Part shown: piece after piece, positions 17,984 to 26,479 of the stretch | Layout: the number at the start of each line of letters is the position of its first letter | How positions within the stretch are numbered: the stretch's first letter is position 1 | Source: Lachnospiraceae bacterium XBB1006 | Lineage (GTDB): Bacteria > Bacillota > Clostridia > Lachnospirales > Lachnospiraceae | Direction: 5' to 3' | NCBI GenBank assembly: GCA_900115795.1 | Contig: FOXT01000012.1 | Span: 43,573-107,572, forward strand | Length of the DNA: 64,000 bases | Notes under the pieces: generated by a model | Told to the model about the DNA's origin: nothing | Databases searched by the model: none | The model's input: only the letters and a program-made list of their open reading frames with translations | Made by a program: the position numbers and the translations under genes

Positions 17984-18334
17984 CTATTCCATCTCCATAA
18001 GTTCCAGCAATCCCTTGAAATTATCTGGAAAATCATTGCTTCCCCAACATTTCCGCTGTCGTCCATCTGCATAGGTAATCACAAGCTTCCACTGTATTCC
18101 ATCCAGTATTTCGCTGTCCACATATTCCTGTTTCCATTCTTCAATATGTAGCCGTTCGAATCCTTCCAGAAATTTTGCCTTCGTAACACCTACAAATAGT
18201 TCTTCACCGGCATCAAATGCTCCGTTATAGAACCGGCGCTGCACTTTTATTTTATCGCCCTCAAAAGACACCGTCCTGCATTCCGTACCGCAGAAAAAGC
18301 CACCATACTCTAATTCTACCGAACTTATCATCAT
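17984..18334 (-). CDS. Conserved hypothetical protein
   Basis: About 116 residues, soluble and acidic, with a strand-rich N-terminus and a C-terminal YADGRQRKCWGSNDFPDNF segment. No family is recognised with confidence. AAGGGAG lies 9 bases before the ATG at 18334. It ends just before the nuclease gene starts, so the two are probably co-transcribed. A role as partner or immunity factor for that nuclease is only a guess. Confidence 0.65.
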   Translation of the reverse strand: MMISSVELEYGGFFCGTECRTVSFEGDKIKVQRRFYNGAFDAGEELFVGVTKAKFLEGFERLHIEEWKQEYVDSEILDGIQWKLVITYADGRQRKCWGSNDFPDNFKGLLELMEME

Positions 18335-18403
18335 GGAAATCACTTCTCCCTTCCTAAGTATACCTTAAGAATACTCCAAGGCATGTCCATTTTAACGTAC
18401 ACC

Positions 18404-19624
18404 CTACTTCCGCCCGCAACACTTCTTATACTTCTTCCCGGAACCGCAAGGGCACGGATCATTCGGGTACACTTTTTTCTCCGTCCGAACAATGCCGCCG
18501 TTCATTCCATTCGGCATGCCGATTACCGGAATCGTATCTGCATTCGCATCAATATCCAGGTCAAAACCCATTTTCTCTATATCCGGTGCCGCCTCCCGCA
18601 ACAACGCAGCAGCTTGTGCGCTACCGGCCGTAATCGTCGGCATTCCCTGAAATGTGCTTTTCTTGGCTAACTCAATCGGTGTATTTCCACGATTTGCAAG
18701 CATTCGGGTGTTGTTATACGCCTCCATGAGCAAGCCCATCACTTCCTGTAGTTCATCCTCACGCACCGAATCGAATTGTTGTAAAAACCACTGAATTGCA
18801 TCCTGCCCATCATCCAGCCACGAAATTTTCACCCACAAATCCAGCAGTAATCCTTCCGTGTCGATTTTATCCTTGCAAGAACAGTTCTCCATAAATTTCT
18901 TCAATTTTTGATATGCAGGCGTCGACAGCAACGCCAATTCATCGTAGTGTTCCTCTACTTCCTGGGATGAAGGAATATAGAATTCCTTGTCTGCCTGCTG
19001 TTCCAAAAGCGCTTCTCCCCGCTCTTCATCCGTAGCATACACTCTATTTACCAGAAATTCATCGTCCATCATTCCGGACCAGAAACGGTCTATCGGAAAA
19101 TGATAAAACATCTCTATAGCTTCATCAGCCTTCATTCGTATGCCCTTTTTACAATTAATCACCTCAAGGAACACATCCATAGGCGTAAAGGCATACATTT
19201 TTTCACACCAATCCACGCACTTCCATACCCAGGAAGCACGCTTCTGATAGCGACTAAATTCCTCGCCTTTGACCTTCTCCCACGCTTTTGCCACATCCGG
19301 AAACACCCAGAATTCCCCGTTGGAAGCCCATCCCAAATGCATTTCTTTGATGGAATATACCCTGTCCATCGTTTTCTTATCATAATGATAGGTCCCCTTC
19401 AAAGCTTTTTCAAAAATGGCAAGGGATTGGTTATCCAGAATCGCCATCCTGTAAAATAATTCTTCCGGCTCCAACATTTGAGCAGCTACCTGCTCTATCA
19501 GCTCCGCTTTCCGTAATTTCGATACACCGGAAAGCCCCAGCTGATATGCAAAAGTTAATAAATCATCTTTTTGAAATCGCTCCAGCGCTTCCTGAAACGT
19601 CGTATTTCTGGTAATTTCCTTCAT
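18404..19624 (-). CDS. SEC-C zinc-motif protein with Rho_N-like N-terminus
   Basis: About 406 residues. The C-terminus carries a classical SEC-C metal site, NDPCPCGSGKKYKKCCGRK. The N-terminus has a Rho_N/SAP-like segment (KDDLLTFAYQLGLSGVSKL). The middle is helical and unassigned. The ATG at 19624 (MKEITRN) is chosen because AAGGAG lies 9 bases upstream. SEC-C motifs occur in SecA and in many stand-alone proteins, so the motif alone does not reveal a function. Confidence 0.8.
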   Translation of the reverse strand: MKEITRNTTFQEALERFQKDDLLTFAYQLGLSGVSKLRKAELIEQVAAQMLEPEELFYRMAILDNQSLAIFEKALKGTYHYDKKTMDRVYSIKEMHLGWASNGEFWVFPDVAKAWEKVKGEEFSRYQKRASWVWKCVDWCEKMYAFTPMDVFLEVINCKKGIRMKADEAIEMFYHFPIDRFWSGMMDDEFLVNRVYATDEERGEALLEQQADKEFYIPSSQEVEEHYDELALLSTPAYQKLKKFMENCSCKDKIDTEGLLLDLWVKISWLDDGQDAIQWFLQQFDSVREDELQEVMGLLMEAYNNTRMLANRGNTPIELAKKSTFQGMPTITAGSAQAAALLREAAPDIEKMGFDLDIDANADTIPVIGMPNGMNGGIVRTEKKVYPNDPCPCGSGKKYKKCCGRK

Positions 19625-19702
19625 ACACATCTTCTCCTTGACAATGCCATATCCGTAAAAAAGGAAGCCCTTCATGAAAATGAACTGCTTCCTGATTTTC
19701 AC

Positions 19703-19875
19703 TACTCTCCCTTACTTATATCGTACCTTAACCACATATAAGTTGCAAGGGCTTTTGCGAATTTTTATACGCACCTGTCACTTTCACGGGAATTGCTACA
19801 TTTTCCAATAAATCCTTATCCATAGTTAATCTTCTCGCGATGAACGCTTACCCATGAGCCTTCGCCACAAGTATT
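19703..19875. other. Short gap without a clear gene
   Basis: Only a 30-codon minus-strand ORF (MDKDLLENVAIPVKV) was seen, without a good ribosome site. It may be the decayed tail of a gene that once followed the SOS-controlled ORF. Confidence 0.3.
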
Positions 19876-20190
19876 TTAAATATACAGTGCCCATCTCGCC
19901 TTCTGAGTATCGTAATACAACCACACACTCCTTTGCCGCCCAAAACTTTCAATCCGGCATTCGAAGCACTGGTTCACTGTAGAAATAAAGGGATATCGCT
20001 TTTTCACCGGAATATGATTTGCTGAAAAGTCGTCGAATACCCTGCGGTATCCCTTCACGTTAAACTCCTGGTACTCGCCGTCCTCCGTAAGAACCCGGAA
20101 CTTAATGGGGACGATGGAGCCGTCTTTCTTAAACTGGCAAATCACGTCTATGTAGTTTGGTTCATATTGCTTTTCAACATCTTTTTCCAT
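19876..20190 (-). CDS. Small SOS-controlled hypothetical protein
   Basis: A 104-residue, beta-rich protein beginning MEKDVEKQYEPNYIDVICQF. From memory, similar short proteins accompany Y-family (UmuC/DinB-like) polymerase genes in Clostridia; no polymerase is present here. The ATG at 20190 has GAGG 8 bases upstream; the earlier GTG lacks spacing. It lies behind a strong promoter whose spacer holds a LexA box, so DNA-damage induction is likely. Its molecular function is unknown. Confidence 0.75.
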   Translation of the reverse strand: MEKDVEKQYEPNYIDVICQFKKDGSIVPIKFRVLTEDGEYQEFNVKGYRRVFDDFSANHIPVKKRYPFISTVNQCFECRIESFGRQRSVWLYYDTQKARWALYI

Positions 20191-20213
20191 ACATATCACC
20201 TCTTGTATGGAAC

Positions 20214-20242
20214 ATTATAGAACATTTGTTCGCCATTGTCTA
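20214..20242 (-). promoter_or_regulatory. Promoter with LexA (SOS) box in the spacer
   Basis: On the minus strand there is a -35 TAGACA (20237-20242), a 17-base spacer and a -10 TATAAT (20214-20219). The spacer contains CGAACAAATGTTC (20220-20232), which fits the Gram-positive LexA consensus CGAACRNRYGTTYC. LexA bound there would block RNA polymerase directly. The downstream gene is the ORF at 19876-20190. Confidence 0.75.
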
Positions 20243-20291
20243 GTGGAATTATTTTCCTTCATCCAACGTACACAGCACACCCTCTGCCATA

Positions 20292-20423
20292 TCAATCACT
20301 CCTCTCATAACTTGCCCCGTCATTGCTACATTCCTCATAAAACCTACACGTCAGGCAACATTGCCCACAGCGTTTTTCTCTAATACGCTGCTTTCGCCGT
20401 AACCAAAAAAGTAATCTCTTCAC
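20292..20423 (-). CDS. 43-residue Cys-rich protein
   Basis: A small ORF with a GTG start preceded by GGAGG. It begins MKRLLFWLRRKQRI, a basic amphipathic helix, and continues with cysteines in CGQCC, CRFYEEC. The pattern suggests a metal site. It ends 50 bases before the SOS promoter. No family is named with confidence; it could be part of the same mobile SOS-linked cassette. Confidence 0.5.
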   Translation of the reverse strand: MKRLLFWLRRKQRIREKRCGQCCLTCRFYEECSNDGASYERSD

Positions 20424-20597
20424 TGCTTCACATCCCTCCGGTTCGTTTGTTACCACAATTCTAGCAGATAGGGTGTACGTTATATAGGCCAGCTTCTTTG
20501 CCAGGCAATTCGAAAATTCGAAAATTCCCAACAAAAAAGGAAAGTAACGCATAAACGCACTTTCCATTTCTTTACTCCATATTCTCCAAATTTTGTT

Positions 20598-21851
20598 TTA
20601 AATATCCATGCTATCCGGATTCAGAAGAAAATCATAAACGCTCATAACCAATATGCCTTCTTCATTATAAAGTGGTGCCACAGCATCCTTTGTAATAATT
20701 ATTTTTTTAAATCCATCACCTATATTGACTAATGAACGCTGTTCCTGTTCCATCTTATCTTTATCCGGCAACGCATAGGCTGACTGAATATAAAATCTCT
20801 TTGAACCTTTGTTGCAAACAAAATCCACTTCCAATTGTTTTCTGATTTTCTTACCATTCTTATCTACTTCATTCATAACAACAACGCCTACGTCCACATT
20901 ATACCCGCGAACTTTCAGTTCATTAAATATAATGTTTTCCATCGCATGTATCTCCACCACCTGTCTAAAATTAAGTCTCGCATTTCTAAGACCAAGGTCG
21001 GTAAAGTAATACTTAGATGGAGTATTAATGTACTTTTTGCCCTTGATATCATATCGAATTGCACTATCGATAAGAAATGAATCTTTAAGGTAGTCAATAT
21101 ATTTGATTATGGTATCTTTGCTTATGGTCTTGTTCTTAACACTTTTAAACGTCGCTGATAGTTTACTTGGGTTCGTAAGAGATCCAATTGCTGACGATAA
21201 AATATTAAGAAGTTCTTCTAATTTTGCCTTATTTCGTATGTTATTTCTTCCGGTAATATCAGAAATATAGGTCTCTTCAAACAGTGATTTTAAAAAATCG
21301 GATTTCTGATCAGCTGTTTCAAATCCAAGAACAAGCGGTATTCCACCAAACAGCACATAATCTCTCCAACCTCGTTGTATATCACCATCATATACACTCA
21401 TAAATTCGCAAAAGGTTAGCGGATACATGTGAACTTCATCCCCACGTCCACGAAATTCCGTAATAATATCTTTTGACAAAAATTTTGCATTACTTCCTGT
21501 TACATATACATCTACATTTTTCCTTCTGCCAAGGCTGTTGAGAACTGATTCAAAATCATCAAGCATCTGTACTTCATCTAATAGAACATAGTACATCCCA
21601 TCATCTGATATTTTCTCCATCAGATATGGAAATAATACTTCCGGATCTCGATACTTTTTATTTTCAAAAGAGTCAAATGCAATCTCAATGATATGATCAT
21701 CGGCAACCCCTTCATTTGTCAGATAGTCTTTAAAAAGGTTAAACAAAAGATATGATTTTCCACATCTTCGTATACCTGTCACAACCTTAATTAATCCATT
21801 ATGTCTTTTTGAAATAAGCTTATTCAGATATATATCTCTAGAAATTACCAT
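20598..21851 (-). CDS. AAA_14 / DUF4143 ATP-binding protein
   Basis: About 417 residues of the common bacterial AAA_14-DUF4143 family. Walker A is GIRRCGKSYLL near residues 26-36, Walker B is YVLLDEVQML near 90-99, and the sensor region is VYVTGSNAKFL. The C-terminal DUF4143 part has the nuclease-like EVDFVCNKG segment. The ATG at 21851 is chosen because GGAGGAG lies 9 bases upstream. The family is abundant in mobile or variable regions; its function is unknown. Its promoter is flanked by palindromes, so it is probably self-regulated. Confidence 0.9.
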   Translation of the reverse strand: MVISRDIYLNKLISKRHNGLIKVVTGIRRCGKSYLLFNLFKDYLTNEGVADDHIIEIAFDSFENKKYRDPEVLFPYLMEKISDDGMYYVLLDEVQMLDDFESVLNSLGRRKNVDVYVTGSNAKFLSKDIITEFRGRGDEVHMYPLTFCEFMSVYDGDIQRGWRDYVLFGGIPLVLGFETADQKSDFLKSLFEETYISDITGRNNIRNKAKLEELLNILSSAIGSLTNPSKLSATFKSVKNKTISKDTIIKYIDYLKDSFLIDSAIRYDIKGKKYINTPSKYYFTDLGLRNARLNFRQVVEIHAMENIIFNELKVRGYNVDVGVVVMNEVDKNGKKIRKQLEVDFVCNKGSKRFYIQSAYALPDKDKMEQEQRSLVNIGDGFKKIIITKDAVAPLYNEEGILVMSVYDFLLNPDSMDI

Positions 21852-21871
21852 AATGTAACGCTCCTCCATTT

Positions 21872-21908
21872 ATTAGACAAAAATGCGGAATCCGCATTTT
21901 TGTCTAAT
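21872..21908. repeat. Perfect 37-bp palindrome in the leader of the AAA_14 gene
   Basis: Two 18-bp arms, identical in reverse complement, surround a single central base; the centre reads TGCGGAATCCGCA. It spans the expected transcription start of the ATPase gene, so it can act as an operator or as a 5' leader hairpin. Confidence 0.85.
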
Positions 21909-21911
21909 AGA

Positions 21912-21971
21912 ATTATACACCATTATGTAAACCTAATCAATCCTCTAATCGACATTTTTGCGGATTCCGCA
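21912..21971 (-). promoter_or_regulatory. Promoter of the AAA_14 gene with a second palindromic core
   Basis: The minus strand has -35 TTGATT (21935-21940), a 17-base spacer and -10 TATAAT (21912-21917). A second core TGCGGATTCCGCA sits at 21959-21971, just upstream of the -35. The promoter is thus bracketed by two copies of TGCGGAWTCCGCA, a layout typical of autoregulation. Confidence 0.7.
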
Positions 21972-22003
21972 TTTTTGTTCATTAACTTTTATATAAACAC
22001 CCA

Positions 22004-22996
22004 CTACTCCATATTCTCCAAAAACTTCTTCCCATACGCCTTCAGCTCTTCCACCACCTCATCCGGTGATACCACTTTTACCCCGGTTCCAAGTCCGAAA
22101 ATCCAACCGAAAAACTGTGGGCTTACATTCACCTCCACCCGAAATTCGCTATGATTCTCATCCACCGGCCGGAAGGAAATATCTTTTCCAAATCTGTCCA
22201 AAAACACGCCGCACAAGGAATTCTCGAACTGAATTTTGACGATTTTCTTCGGGCCGCCGTACATGCCAAAAGTGGATTTTGACAGCTTCGCCATGTCATA
22301 ATCCTTGAAAATCTCCTTACCTTCGCGCTGCTCCTCCATCGCAGAAATATGCTTCATTTTGTCCACGCGGTAGCTCTTCATTTTTCCATCCCAGGCATCG
22401 TAAGCCACCATGTAATAGTTCTCGTCCACCCAAGTCAGCGCCCAAGGGCTCACCTCAAACCAGGCATCCTCGTGTCTGGGAACCAGTTTTTTGTTCAAAT
22501 CCCATTTATAATACTTGAAGCGGATTTTCTTATTTTCATTGATGGCCGTGTAGACCTCGTCCACGTTGTAAAATACGCTTTCGTTCATGGACTTCACCCG
22601 GTCATCCATGAACACCTGACGTTGCAGGGATTTTCCCTGATATTCGCTGACGAAGCCCTTAATCTTTTTTATCAAATCCCGGGACTTCGATTGGGTAATA
22701 AACTTGGAGGACTGAATGGCATCCACCAGCAGCTTTACCTCCGCTAGCTCAAAATCCCGACTTATCACATTGTAAAAAGTCTCGCGCCCCTTCTGCTCCT
22801 TGTAAATCTCTATCCCAAACTTATCCCGCATGTCCTGAAAATCCGCATAGATACTCTTCCGCTCGGCAGTCACCCCATACTTCTCCAGTTCCTGCATGAT
22901 CTGGGGCATGGTAAGGGTGTGCTCTTCGTCCGTTTTCTCCAGCATGATTTTCATAAGATAGGTAAATTTGAATTTCTGATTTGCTCCTCGTGACAT
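22004..22996 (-). CDS. WYL-domain transcriptional regulator
   Basis: About 330 residues: an N-terminal winged helix (MPQIMQELEKYGVTAERKSIY), a WYL domain in the middle (residues about 145-225, with YNVDEVYTAINENKKIRFKYY and PWALTWVDENYYMVAYD), and a C-terminal WCX domain. WYL regulators sense nucleic acids or nucleotide ligands and often control defence genes. It lies upstream of nothing obvious on its own strand except the AAA_14 gene 150 bases away, which could be its target. Confidence 0.9.
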   Translation of the reverse strand: MSRGANQKFKFTYLMKIMLEKTDEEHTLTMPQIMQELEKYGVTAERKSIYADFQDMRDKFGIEIYKEQKGRETFYNVISRDFELAEVKLLVDAIQSSKFITQSKSRDLIKKIKGFVSEYQGKSLQRQVFMDDRVKSMNESVFYNVDEVYTAINENKKIRFKYYKWDLNKKLVPRHEDAWFEVSPWALTWVDENYYMVAYDAWDGKMKSYRVDKMKHISAMEEQREGKEIFKDYDMAKLSKSTFGMYGGPKKIVKIQFENSLCGVFLDRFGKDISFRPVDENHSEFRVEVNVSPQFFGWIFGLGTGVKVVSPDEVVEELKAYGKKFLENME

Positions 22997-23107
22997 GATT
23001 TTTCCTCGTTTTTAATCTTTTCTTATGAATCGGGCACAAAAAAGATGTTTATAATCCAAGACCAACTCTATCTACCATTTCCTTACCGGTCTGTATTCAT
23101 AACAATT

Positions 23108-23140
23108 ACCCGCAAAGCAGGTCTAACCTGCAATGCGGGT
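23108..23140 (-). terminator. Hairpin after the TerB cassette
   Basis: A strong stem-loop (arms ACCCGCAAAGCAGGT and ACCTGCAATGCGGGT, loop CTA) follows the stop of the TerB-like gene. The tract after it is AT-rich but not a clean T-run, so termination is likely but not certain. Confidence 0.6.
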
Positions 23141-23146
23141 ATTATA

Positions 23147-23545
23147 CTACTGTAAAGACTCCATTATTTCCCTTGTTACTTCAATGTATCTCTTGATTAG
23201 CGTATCATACTTTTCCATGTCAGTTTCGGACAAGCCAATACCGTATGCAAGCTCTTTAACAAATTTCTTTTCACTCGCATCATAATCGCCATCCGAATAC
23301 ATTAGTCCTATAGTCTCTAACAATACAGTCTTTTTGACATTATCCGAAGAATCCTTATAGAAATCAATTACTTCTTTCTCGCTCTTGATATTTCTTGCGT
23401 CAAAAAAAGCTATTCCCATTTCCTTGCAATACTCCTCAATCATTGCATATTCTTGCTCCACGACAATTCCGTTTGCCTCAGCAGCTCTCATTGCAAGACT
23501 AATAAACATTTCTTTTTCCGGTAAATTTAGCGTATTAAGTAACAT
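23147..23545 (-). CDS. TerB-like protein, last gene of the HNH cassette
   Basis: A 132-residue all-helical protein with the TerB pattern: MRAAEANGIVVEQEY near residues 18-32, an acidic metal-binding-like YSDGDYDASEKKFV near 88-101. TerB-like domains are found in membrane-linked stress and anti-phage systems. It follows the glycine-rich gene by 12 bases and closes a four-gene operon, ahead of a hairpin. Confidence 0.75.
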   Translation of the reverse strand: MLLNTLNLPEKEMFISLAMRAAEANGIVVEQEYAMIEEYCKEMGIAFFDARNIKSEKEVIDFYKDSSDNVKKTVLLETIGLMYSDGDYDASEKKFVKELAYGIGLSETDMEKYDTLIKRYIEVTREIMESLQ

Positions 23546-23557
23546 TTTTATACCTCC

Positions 23558-24592
23558 CTATGAAGCCTTCTGAATATCATCTAAAACCATCTGTGCTTTA
23601 TTTACTGCACCATTGATATCTGTATAGTTGATCTTATTAATTTCATCCTTTTTATCCTGTTTTAAAACCAATTTTATCTGGCACATCGAATAAAGGAGTC
23701 CGACCAATAAAACGGTATTCTCTGTAATCTTTTTTTCTTTATCAGAGAATTCATTCCATTCCGTCTTTTCTTCAAAATCAACGATATGCTCAAGTGTACT
23801 CAGATGTTTTCTATACACTTTATCAACAGCATCGAGGCTATCACCAAAATTGTACGCAGCTACAGTTAGGTCATTTAAATAAGACACAATCTTGTCTACT
23901 TCATTTTCCGTTCTTTTTGCTTGATTATATGCCTCATCTGCCTTATTTGAGAGTTTTGCTCCTGTCGCATTGACTATCAATCCGCCAACCAATAAACCAA
24001 TACCCAAAGTAGCCCCACTCAGTATAGTTGCACCTAAAGCCACCCCTCCGCCACCTGAAGCAATCGTACCTCCGCCAAGGACGGCTAATGTTGCGTTGGT
24101 TGCTGCAGCACCGCTAAGCCCTGAAATAGCAGCTCCTGTTGAAGCTGTACCCAATGCCGTAATAGCAGATGTTGTAGCTCCCGCTGCTGCAAATCCTCCA
24201 GCAGTTCCCGCAGCTGCGCCCCCAATTCCACCAAGAAGCACTCCTGCTCCTGTTGATATTTTTTTTAATTCCTCGGCTTCATATTTTGGAAGATTCACTC
24301 CTTCTCGTTTATACGCTTTGAACTCTGGCCTACTCTGAATCTTTTCTATAATATTAGTAAATTCATCGAAAGTAGACAATATTTCTAATTCATGTGTGCC
24401 AAGTTCATCCATTACAGCTGTTGTCGCTTTATTTCTTTCGTTAAATCTTTTTACTGCATTTTCCTGTTTGCGTTTTGCAAGACTCATCGTATCATTGGCT
24501 TCTTTCATCTTAACACCACCATGAATTCCAGAACCCACACCCGCAACACCAGCGACAGCAGCAATGCCTCCAATAATAATTGGTAACGGCAT
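23558..24592 (-). CDS. Glycine-rich, glycine-zipper membrane-like protein
   Basis: About 344 residues. A short hydrophobic N-terminus (PLPIIIGGIAAVAGVAG) is followed by a helical region. At about 130-215 there is a long Gly/Ala-rich hydrophobic stretch (GVLLGGIGGAAAGTAGGF, ILSGATLGIGLLVGGL), as in glycine-zipper or pore-forming proteins. The C-terminus is helical. The ATG at 24592 has AAGGAGGTG upstream and overlaps the stop of the preceding gene. Its position beside an HNH-like membrane protein and TerB suggests a membrane role. No family is assigned. Confidence 0.7.
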   Translation of the reverse strand: MPLPIIIGGIAAVAGVAGVGSGIHGGVKMKEANDTMSLAKRKQENAVKRFNERNKATTAVMDELGTHELEILSTFDEFTNIIEKIQSRPEFKAYKREGVNLPKYEAEELKKISTGAGVLLGGIGGAAAGTAGGFAAAGATTSAITALGTASTGAAISGLSGAAATNATLAVLGGGTIASGGGGVALGATILSGATLGIGLLVGGLIVNATGAKLSNKADEAYNQAKRTENEVDKIVSYLNDLTVAAYNFGDSLDAVDKVYRKHLSTLEHIVDFEEKTEWNEFSDKEKKITENTVLLVGLLYSMCQIKLVLKQDKKDEINKINYTDINGAVNKAQMVLDDIQKAS

Positions 24593-24849
24593 TAGCCCAC
24601 CTCCTTTTCTTTTTGTAATTTTTTGCATTCCATTTTGTTTAATCTATAATATTCTTCTTTCTCATACTTCTCTGAGAAAAAAAGATCATAGCACTCATCC
24701 ACCCTGCATAAAAGTGGTCGTTCCTCATAGATTGAGCACAAATCACCTATCAAAAACTTGCAAACGCCATCTCCTCTATCTAGTTCATTATACAAATCAG
24801 ATTTTTCAAGATGTCTGCAACATTCTCCACACATTTCACATTCAAACAT
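24592..24849 (-). CDS. YkgJ-like cysteine cluster protein (CxxCxxCC)
   Basis: An 85-residue protein starting MFECEMCGECCRHL, with later cysteines in VCKFLIGDLCSIYEERPLLCRVDEC. This is the pattern of the YkgJ/CxxxCxxCC family, thought to bind zinc or an Fe-S cluster. The start at 24849 overlaps or nearly touches the stop of the HNH-like gene, and its stop overlaps the start of the glycine-rich gene. Coupling is therefore strong on both sides. Confidence 0.75.
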   Translation of the reverse strand: MFECEMCGECCRHLEKSDLYNELDRGDGVCKFLIGDLCSIYEERPLLCRVDECYDLFFSEKYEKEEYYRLNKMECKKLQKEKEVG

Positions 24850-24850
24850 A

Positions 24851-26479
24851 TTACCCAAAGACCAATTTATTATTTCTATCACCCATGAAGGAATCAAAAT
24901 CACCTTCCCAAGGTAATTTAATTCCAAGCACTTTATAAGCACCTAATAAAAGATTATTTAATTCATCTTCATCACTGCACTTTTCCATTTCTTTTGCCAC
25001 AGAATTGAATTTACTCGTTTCTTCTCTAAACAAACCTATATCCAACTGGGCTAATTTAGCAGCCAAAGATTCCATCGCATCCGCAATTTCTCGGTAGTTA
25101 TTTGCATCAGAAGGTATGTTATTCAGTTTATTAATAACATTGTTAATAAATTTACTTCTATCCAAAAAAACAACCAATGTACATGAAATCAGTCCGCTTA
25201 CAAGGCTAGAACAAAATAGTATAACAATATTCCCTATTACAGGAACTGCTCCTAATGGAGTTTTTGATATCAGTTCACCCACGGCTGTTCCAACCAATAC
25301 GCTTGCCCCTGTCGCCAAAATGACAGTTGCCATTTTAATTCGATCACCTAACATTAGGTTATCTGGATTAAATAACAAAACCTTACCAGCTTGTACAACT
25401 GATGCATAGATTTGGCGAATACATTTCACTACATTTTTTGCAGTTGTAAAAAATATATTGCAAAGCGTTGTTGTTAAACTTGCCAATACTCCAGCACCAA
25501 AGCCTTCTTCAATTTTAGCAATTAAATCTTTGTATTTTAATTTTGCATTCTCAAAACCTTTTTTTATCCCCTCTCCAGTAGCAGTTAACATATCTTCTAG
25601 TCCACCTCCAGAAGGTAATGATTTTATTTCATCTCTTGTGCAAATCCATATTTCGACAAACACAAATCCCAAAGCTTGTCTTATAGCCATTTCACTACCG
25701 CGTTTTCCTGCAGCCACGGCAGTATCTTTTGCAAATTTAGGACTTGTATAATAGGCTCTGGCCAGTTTTGCTTCATACGATTTTCTTGCCCTTTCATACT
25801 CTTCTCTAAGCTTTCTCTTTACATCCTCCGGAAGCGGTTCCCCTTTATTCCCATTATAATTAACTTGATCCGGATGCTCCTCACACCATTTTATGTATTC
25901 TTCCACACTTTTTGACCGCATATTATTATTCAAAGCAGCATTTGTATATCGTAAATTTTCCGGACTGTTTGCCAAATCCTTTCCATCAAGCCCTGCAAGA
26001 ACTCTCCCTCGATCGTTATGAATTTCTTCAGCCGACATGACGTGATCTAATTGTCCTTGCTTTCCTCTAGGAATAGTCTTATTATTACGCGGAATTACCG
26101 TATTTCCTTCAACATACGCATCATTTTGTTGCGTTCCATTTTCATTAAAATCTTTTCTAGCATTGCTTACCGTATTCCTATAGCGTTCATCCCCACCGTG
26201 ATATGAATAATTATCGTATTTTACTCGGTTATTATAATCCGTTTCATTCTGAGCGTTTTTGTATTTCATAAGTGGATCTTCACCAATTTTTCTTACATTT
26301 AAAATTGTATCAACATCACCTCCATGTTGATCATGTACAAGAAAATCGAGCCCAAAAGATGTCACCAAACTTTGGAGTACAACACGCTCATATTCCCCCA
26401 TAATTGTTTCAAAAACATTATCACTAGGTTCAAACCCGCCACCCTTATTTAATTCTCCAACAAAAGCTGTACCATCCAT
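24851..26479 (-). CDS. HNH-like nuclease fused to membrane segments, cassette lead gene
   Basis: A 542-residue protein. Residues about 142-195 contain an HNH-like pattern: QLDHVMSAEEIHNDRG, then LANSPENLRYTN and NNNMRSKS. Two or more hydrophobic segments lie at about 390-445 (ILATGASVLVGTAVGEL, GNIVILFCSSLVSGL). The N-terminal 60 residues hold a conserved DQHGGDVDT segment. GGAGGTGG precedes the start. A nuclease tethered to membrane helices at the head of a TerB-linked operon resembles the layout of defence effectors, but the family is not known to me and activity is inferred. Confidence 0.7.
   Translation of the reverse strand: MDGTAFVGELNKGGGFEPSDNVFETIMGEYERVVLQSLVTSFGLDFLVHDQHGGDVDTILNVRKIGEDPLMKYKNAQNETDYNNRVKYDNYSYHGGDERYRNTVSNARKDFNENGTQQNDAYVEGNTVIPRNNKTIPRGKQGQLDHVMSAEEIHNDRGRVLAGLDGKDLANSPENLRYTNAALNNNMRSKSVEEYIKWCEEHPDQVNYNGNKGEPLPEDVKRKLREEYERARKSYEAKLARAYYTSPKFAKDTAVAAGKRGSEMAIRQALGFVFVEIWICTRDEIKSLPSGGGLEDMLTATGEGIKKGFENAKLKYKDLIAKIEEGFGAGVLASLTTTLCNIFFTTAKNVVKCIRQIYASVVQAGKVLLFNPDNLMLGDRIKMATVILATGASVLVGTAVGELISKTPLGAVPVIGNIVILFCSSLVSGLISCTLVVFLDRSKFINNVINKLNNIPSDANNYREIADAMESLAAKLAQLDIGLFREETSKFNSVAKEMEKCSDEDELNNLLLGAYKVLGIKLPWEGDFDSFMGDRNNKLVFG

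Noticed and set aside
23970-24338. Proline-rich plus-strand ORF
   Set aside because: It is the mirror of the Gly/Ala-rich coding stretch of the minus-strand gene; GC-rich repeats produce such ORFs by chance.
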